From assembly GCA_023262195.1 (NCBI GenBank), contig JALRDM010000173.1, forward strand, positions 1-6,850: 6,850 bases of DNA. Reading direction: 5' to 3'. The first letter of the stretch is position 1. Each line of letters opens with the position of its first letter. Below are positions 1-5,200 of the stretch, in pieces. The notes beneath the pieces are model-generated. The model ran no database searches. It saw only the letters and a program-made list of their open reading frames with translations, and had not been told where the DNA came from. A program made the position numbers and the translations under genes. This DNA is from Salibacteraceae bacterium (GTDB taxonomy: Bacteria; Bacteroidota; Bacteroidia; Flavobacteriales_G; Salibacteraceae).

Positions 1-666
1 AATATCAATGGAAAGGATTTCAAAGGCAGTTCCCGAATCGAGTCCTCTGGTCAAAACCACTTTTGAAATAGAGTCTGGATTTTCCAGAACTGATTTATGG
101 CTTTCGGCTGAGCCAATGCTCGTAACTATACCTTCACCCACACGAGCCAAAATGGTGTCTTCGCCAGCACCACCAACCAACTGTTTAATGTTGGCCCGAA
201 CGGTAACACGTGCCTTGGCAATGAGCTGTATACCGTCTTTGGCAACCGCAGTAACTGGCGGTGTGTCAATCACTTTTGGATTTACAGACATTGTCACCGC
301 CTCAAATACGTTTCGACCAGCAAGGTCAATGGCTGTTGCCATGTTAAAGTCTAAGGGAATATTAGCCTTGTCTGCTGAGATTAGCGCATTCACTACGTTT
401 TGAATGTGTCCACCCGCAAGAAAATGTGCTTCGAGTAAGTCACTACTAATATCTATCCCAGCTTTTTTCGCGGAAATCATAGCGTTTACGATTATCGCTG
501 GCGGAACCCGTCTCCAACGCATAAATATCAATTGCAGGAGCGCAACACGAGTGCCGGTTAAAACTGCCTGAAACCAAAGCCCTACTGGGATGAAATAGAA
601 TAAAAACCAGAGTCCCACAATCGAGACAATGACCACTACAACCAACAATCCAATTCCTGATAACAT
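1..666 (-). CDS. floA: Flotillin-like membrane scaffold protein FloA, C-terminal part cut by window edge
   Basis: This frame opens with ATG at 666 and runs 222 codons to base 1 without a stop. FloA proteins are usually about 330 residues, so roughly the last third lies outside the window. Residues 3-25 form a membrane segment, followed by a second hydrophobic stretch (about 28-48) ending in RWRRVPP, which is the usual N-terminal membrane anchor. The SPFH-like core follows, with the family motifs [73 protein letters not shown] and [15 protein letters not shown]. FloA oligomerises on the cytoplasmic face of the membrane and forms lipid-raft-like microdomains that influence membrane fluidity and protein localisation; this is known from Bacillus and is inferred here. 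It starts 10 bases after nfeD, its usual partner, and is the last visible gene of the clpS-M48-nfeD-floA unit. The visible part shows nothing unusual. The family call is very secure. Confidence 0.96.
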   Translation of the reverse strand, partial: MLSGIGLLVVVVIVSIVGLWFLFYFIPVGLWFQAVLTGTRVALLQLIFMRWRRVPPAIIVNAMISAKKAGIDISSDLLEAHFLAGGHIQNVVNALISADKANIPLDFNMATAIDLAGRNVFEAVTMSVNPKVIDTPPVTAVAKDGIQLIAKARVTVRANIKQLVGGAGEDTILARVGEGIVTSIGSAESHKSVLENPDSISKVVLTRGLDSGTAFEILSIDI

Positions 667-676
667 ATACTTTGAT

Positions 677-1135
677 TTAAACCGGTTTTACGGTGACTTT
701 GTTTCCTTCAATGTTAGTGATTTCGATGGGAGTATTGGCATCGATAAAATCTCCAATCGAACTTGCTTCAAATTTTTGGTCGTTCACGCGAATGTTGCCA
801 ATTGGATTTAGTCTGGAAATGGTGTTGCCTTTGTCTCCAATTTTCAGCGTATCTGTTGGATAAATCAATCGAGCTTTTATTTCAGAGTTTACACTTACCC
901 GTGACCACGTTTTTGCACGAAAGGCCAATAGCATCAAACCAATCGATATGACAACTGATGCGGCTAAAGTATAATAGCCAGATGTGGTGTCAATTTGATA
1001 GGCGATATAGATGCTGGCTACAAGAAGTATGAGCCCCGCAATGCCGGGAATGCCCACTCCTGGAACCAAGAAAATCTCAATTAGCATCAACGCGATGGCT
1101 ACCAAAAGAAGGAGTATCGCAACGGTCAAGGTCAT
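677..1135 (-). CDS. Short NfeD-like membrane protein with C-terminal OB-fold domain
   Basis: The protein has 152 residues and belongs to the short class of NfeD proteins, which lack the N-terminal ClpP-like serine protease domain of long NfeD. Three membrane segments are visible at about residues 4-24, 29-47 and 54-71. The loop between the first two carries the family signature [15 protein letters not shown]. From about residue 97 to the end lies the soluble OB-fold (NfeD) domain, with the typical G-x-x-G then L-x-P-x-G-x-I run ([18 protein letters not shown]) and a closing beta strand NKVTVKPV. NfeD proteins accompany flotillin/SPFH proteins and are thought to help assemble or stabilise them in membrane domains, and floA follows directly here. 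The ATG at 1135 overlaps the TGA of the upstream peptidase gene as ATGA, so translation is probably coupled and the start is well supported. The exact biochemical role of short NfeD is not known. Confidence 0.93.
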   Translation of the reverse strand: MTLTVAILLLLVAIALMLIEIFLVPGVGIPGIAGLILLVASIYIAYQIDTTSGYYTLAASVVISIGLMLLAFRAKTWSRVSVNSEIKARLIYPTDTLKIGDKGNTISRLNPIGNIRVNDQKFEASSIGDFIDANTPIEITNIEGNKVTVKPV

Positions 1136-1920
1136 TTGGCTTTGTAATACTTCAATGCTTGCGGCATGAAATCGTTCAAATCCTTGATGCGTGTTTCGTC
1201 ATGAGGGTGTGTGCTTAAAAACTCAGGTGGCTTTGTGCCACCATTGGCAGACATGCGCTTCCAAAAGTCTGGCGCTTCGCGCGGATCATAACCTGCTAAA
1301 GCCATAAATACGAGCCCAAGTTTATCAGACTCCGTTTCGTGCATGCGTGAGTATTTCAACATCCCAAGCTGACCTCCCAAACCATAGGCCTGCTGGAATA
1401 TGCTTTGTGTCAACTGTGGTTTGTCTGAAAGCGCCACCCCTAGAGCGATTCCACCTCCTTGTAGTGCGAGGCCCTGACTCATGCGTTCATTGCCATGTCT
1501 GGCTATGGCATGGGCTATTTCATGTCCCATAACTACTGCTAATCCTGCTTCATCTTTAGTGATGGGTAAAATGCCGGTGTAAAAAACAACCTTGCCGCCA
1601 GGCATGCACCACGCATTAACTGTGTTGTCCTCAACAAGATTAAATTCCCAGTTGAAATCCTTTACACGCTTACCTTGGCCATGCCTTTTAAGATATGACT
1701 CAGCGGCAGCAGCAATCTTATTGCCTACACGCTTGACCATCTGTGCATCATCCGAATTAGCGATCGTTTTATTTTCATTTAAAAACGATTTATACTGAGT
1801 TAAACTCATAGACATCAGCTGGCTTTCGGGCAGCATATTTAGTTGTCTCCTACCAGTAATGGGAACTTTGCTACAACCAACCAAAAAGATGATCAATAGG
1901 GATGTAGCAATAAATCTCAT
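1132..1920 (-). CDS. M48 family zinc metallopeptidase, lipoprotein (LoiP/YcaL-like)
   Basis: This 262-residue protein begins with a basic-hydrophobic signal peptide and the lipobox LVGC, with the lipidated cysteine at residue 16. It is therefore predicted to be a membrane-anchored lipoprotein facing the periplasm. After it comes the conserved opening VPITGRRQLNMLPESQ (19-34). The catalytic motif HEIAH is at 133-137: H133 and H137 bind zinc and E134 is the general base. The third zinc ligand is E195 in HETESDKLG (194-202), followed by the usual AGYDP motif and a final histidine-rich STHPHDETRI segment. Relatives in E. coli (LoiP, YcaL, BepA) degrade misfolded or stalled envelope proteins. This protein has the length of LoiP and lacks the TPR extension of BepA. 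All catalytic residues are present, so it should be active. Its ATG overlaps the clpS stop codon (ATGA) and its own TGA overlaps the nfeD start, which places it in the middle of a coupled operon. Substrates and inner versus outer membrane location cannot be read from the sequence. Confidence 0.95.
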   Translation of the reverse strand: MRFIATSLLIIFLVGCSKVPITGRRQLNMLPESQLMSMSLTQYKSFLNENKTIANSDDAQMVKRVGNKIAAAAESYLKRHGQGKRVKDFNWEFNLVEDNTVNAWCMPGGKVVFYTGILPITKDEAGLAVVMGHEIAHAIARHGNERMSQGLALQGGGIALGVALSDKPQLTQSIFQQAYGLGGQLGMLKYSRMHETESDKLGLVFMALAGYDPREAPDFWKRMSANGGTKPPEFLSTHPHDETRIKDLNDFMPQALKYYKAK

Positions 1921-2195
1921 TTCTCGATTTTGGCGCTAAGCTTCCTATCCAAAAGGCGTACGCACATTTTTTCCAGTTTTTCAATTGAGCCACGCTTCAC
2001 GTCACATTTACCTTTGGTATGGACAATGTAGGCACACTGCTCTGCTTGTGTAACATCATGATCACATATTTCAACCAATGATTCAATTACATGATCGAAG
2101 GTGTTCACATCATCATTAAAAAGCATCAAGACAAAAGCGGTGTCATTTGCGCTTTCAACTTGAATTTCTTCTTGTGTTTCAAAATTTGAATTCAT
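1917..2195 (-). CDS. clpS: ATP-dependent Clp protease adaptor ClpS
   Basis: ClpS binds proteins with destabilising N-terminal residues (N-degrons) and hands them to the ClpA/ClpC unfoldase of the Clp protease in the cytoplasm. The 92-residue product has a short variable N-terminal arm and the core ClpS fold. The N-degron pocket residues are visible: N27-D28-D29 of FNDDVNTF match E. coli N34-D35-D36, and H59 of IVHTKGKC matches H66. The position equivalent to E. coli gatekeeper M40 is F33. The C-terminal LLDRKLSAKIE is typical of the family. I chose the ATG at 2195 because AAGGTGAAG lies directly before it. An in-frame GTG at 2201 would add two residues (M-K) but sits inside that purine-rich segment. 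The stop codon overlaps the start of the M48 gene by ATGA. The gene starts 38 bases after the giant SPOR protein, with a candidate promoter in that gap. Confidence 0.95.
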   Translation of the reverse strand: MNSNFETQEEIQVESANDTAFVLMLFNDDVNTFDHVIESLVEICDHDVTQAEQCAYIVHTKGKCDVKRGSIEKLEKMCVRLLDRKLSAKIEK

Positions 2196-2215
2196 CTTCA
2201 CCTTGTTGAATACTG

Positions 2216-2244
2216 CAAATGTATTTTACAGACTTATTTTTCAA
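2216..2244 (-). promoter_or_regulatory. Candidate Bacteroidota-type promoter for the clpS operon
   Basis: On the minus strand, TACATTTGC (the box proper at 2216-2223) matches the Bacteroidota -7 consensus TAnnTTTG. A TTG at 2242-2244, 18 bases upstream, can serve as the -33 element. Transcription would start around 2205-2212, leaving a very short leader before the clpS ATG at 2195. The -33 element lies inside the last codons of the upstream gene. The match is by eye to a short consensus, so chance agreement is possible, but its position in the only real gap of the window favours it. Confidence 0.5.
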
Positions 2245-5200
2245 TGACTTTTGCCTGATTTAATCCCTGACCAATAAAGTCATTAACCAACGCGGAGGCA
2301 GATTCTTGGTCGTTATAAGACCCATAATAATACGTGTTGGATCCATCACCGTTTACTACTTTATCTACTCCGTCACTGCTCAAACTTAGAATCACTCGAG
2401 CTTGGGACACGGGTACTTGTCCGGCAAACGTGCCCAACAGTATTCGATACTTTCCATCGCTAGTTTCAATTGGATTTTCGGCTGTGTTGCTGCTCTGACC
2501 TAATTGATTTTGAGCTTCCTCAACGGTAAGTCTTTTTCCATTGCTGTATGCAGTCACAAATGCATCTACTACACCAATAGCGCGAATCTCTTCTTTAACT
2601 CTATCAGCCTTGGCAAAATCTTGGAACACTCCATTGCTGTAGCGGTAATTGCCATTGGGAAGGTTTTCTTGATTCAATGGAGTGATTCCAAATATATCAT
2701 CTGAAGTCACGGGTTTACTGTAAACCCCGACTTGTACCGTATAGAAAACACCGCTAAAGTTGTCTATGGACTGTACTTCAAGCGGACCACGCTTCACCAA
2801 GTTTGATACTGGGGGGGCATTATTTATAGAGGTTGTTGCCGCTGGGGTTGAAGGCCGATCATTCCTTCCTTCTAGTCTAGTGTAGGCAACAGGCTCGCCA
2901 GAGGCAATAGCACTTCGTGCTGCCTCAACGCTGATGCGGTTACCATCTTTATAGGCCACTACAAACGCATCCCGATAGCCGATGCCACGAATTTCATCCT
3001 TGGCAAAATCTGCCTCGGTAAATTTGCTGAACGCACCTGCAGTATACCTGGTGAAACCAGCGCCTGTACTTTCACCAGTAATGGGCTTGATACCCTTAAA
3101 TGCATCCTGCTTAATTTCATTTCGGAACGCGCCAATTTGAACTTTAAACAAAATGCCATTGGGGAGTTCAGAATCAATTGGAATGGGCGATGATTCGCTA
3201 TAGTAAGCGTTGGTTGGTATATCATCCAACTCAAAAATGGTGTTGGTCAGAATATCTTCCTGCACTTCTACAGGGCGATCGTTTTCTTCGGGTGGTGTCA
3301 AGGCAAAGTCTTCGACCTCTTTTTCACCAGAAAGTTCATTTACAGTAATATCATCACCATCGATAGGCGTTGAGTCAATAGAGGTGCCATCCGTGGCAAC
3401 GGCTGTTTCAATATCTTGAATATCTGTGGAAGTGGTGTCTTCAACATCACTCTTATAATAGGCGAGTATGGGAGTGTAAACTTGTTCAGGATTTTTAAGC
3501 AAAGCAATATTTGCCTTGTTTTCAATAAATGCGGCTTGACGTTTAAGCTTGGCAACTGCCGCACTGGTGCTGTCTGCTTTTTCGTATAAAACAAACGCTT
3601 CTTGTGTGCGCTTTATCGAGCTTGAAGCACTGTTCTCAGAATTGTTGGTTGCTTCACCGAGTGAGCCCTCCAAAACAGCTTGGGCCTGTTCCGTATAGCT
3701 TCGTTCAAGTTGGGCAAGGCTCGCAGCTAAGGTCTGCAAAGAGTCAACTTGTCTTATTTGTTTATTGTATTCTGCAAACTGTTCTGTTTGCGCCACATCT
3801 GCTTGCTCTGTAGGGTTTAATTTGCTGGTGACCACGGGCAATGCTGTAGCCTCGCCACCGGGTATGATGAAGTTTTGTGCAATAGCTTTAGTCTCTATTG
3901 CCATCATTTCATCGGCCAATTTAAACGCTAAATCTGCTTCAAGTTTTTTCATTGCCAGCATATGCTCGGCCTCTCTTACTGCTTTTTGAGCAGCGGGTAT
4001 GTCTTTTTTCTTCTTTATGAGGGCTGCTTCCTTACGCTTTTCTTCGACCACTAATTCAAGTTTTTCAGCTTCTTTGGTAATGACCTGTGCTTCTAAAATT
4101 TGCTTCTCGGATGCCAATTGCTCTTCGGCACTTTTTTGCAATAAAACTTGCTCTACAATTAAAATTTTTGGTTCTGAAGCTTCATAGAATTTTGATTCTA
4201 ATTCAAGAAGCTCAAGCTGGTTTTGAGCTTGTTCCAGTTCCAATTCGATGGCAGGCTTTTCCTTCTTCTTGGCATTGACTAGTTTGGTTTCCAATTCAGC
4301 AACCTTTGTTTCTTGCTCCGTTATTGCAGCATAGCTGTTTTGAGCTTTTTGGTCGTATTCGGCTGGTTTTTCGCTGCCTACTGATTCATAGCCTTCAAAG
4401 CGCTCTGCACCTTTTATTACAACTGTTTCTGGCGCCTCAGGCAAATTCAAGCTAGCTCCTGATTTTGCTGAGTTTTGGGCGAGCGATGCTTGCACGTAAG
4501 CTTTTTCAGCATTGATTTTAACTAGTTTTTCGTTGAGGTCAGCTATCTGATTGGCGTCCTGAGTATTACTTAATCTACTTTCTGTTTTATACTCTTCGTT
4601 CTTGAGTCCAATGAGCCAGTTTTGATACAGCAACTCCTGCTTTAAACTTCGCTCTGTAGTGTCCTCAATACTCTCTAAGTCTTTCTCAATTTCTAGGAAT
4701 GAGGTGCTATTGTAGCTTTCTACTAGTGTATTAAGCTGAGTTTGAAGTTCAGCCGATGATTTTGCATACTCTTCTTTCAATTGGTTGTTGTTTACTTCCA
4801 ATTGAAGTTGAGCAGCTCGCGTTTCACGTTTTTGCTTTTGAGTGTTGATTTCCGCAGCTAGATCTTCAAGTTCGTAGCGCTCAGCATTCGTTTTTGCATT
4901 GGAAATTTTGTCTCCGAGTACTATTAGTTCTTGTAGCAATGCATTTGCCCAGGCTTTGTTAATCGCTATTTCATTGGCTAACTGATCAGGTGAATCGCTT
5001 GATTTTAATTCAGCGACTTGAGTCTTGTAATTGGTATTTATTGATTCAAAGCTCTCTGGAGTTCCTGGAGTTGTGGGTTTGCTTCCATTTTCAGATGGCC
5101 CATCATTTGTTTCTATGCCCTCATTAATGGCTAAGTTGCTTTCATTGGCTAAGGATTCATCGCTTGCTTCACCTGAGGTTCCGTTTTCAATTTGATCCAC

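Noticed and set aside
8..403. Open frame of 131 codons on the plus strand
   Set aside because: It lies entirely antisense to floA, whose protein sequence matches the family strongly. The plus-strand translation resembles nothing and is low in structure.
2196..2233. Terminator hairpin between the giant gene and clpS
   Set aside because: I see no inverted repeat followed by a T run in the 38-base gap; the sequence fits a promoter better.
2959..3234. Minus-strand open frame of 91 codons in another frame over SPOR domain 1
   Set aside because: The other minus-strand frame gives a clear SPOR-like domain here, and this one has no recognisable domain, so it is an out-of-frame shadow.
4001..4012. 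Possible programmed frameshift site at the A6G run coding for the lysine patch
   Set aside because: The codons read AAA AAA GAC, so the run is not in the X-XXY-YYZ phase needed for -1 slippage, and the downstream frame is long and clearly correct.
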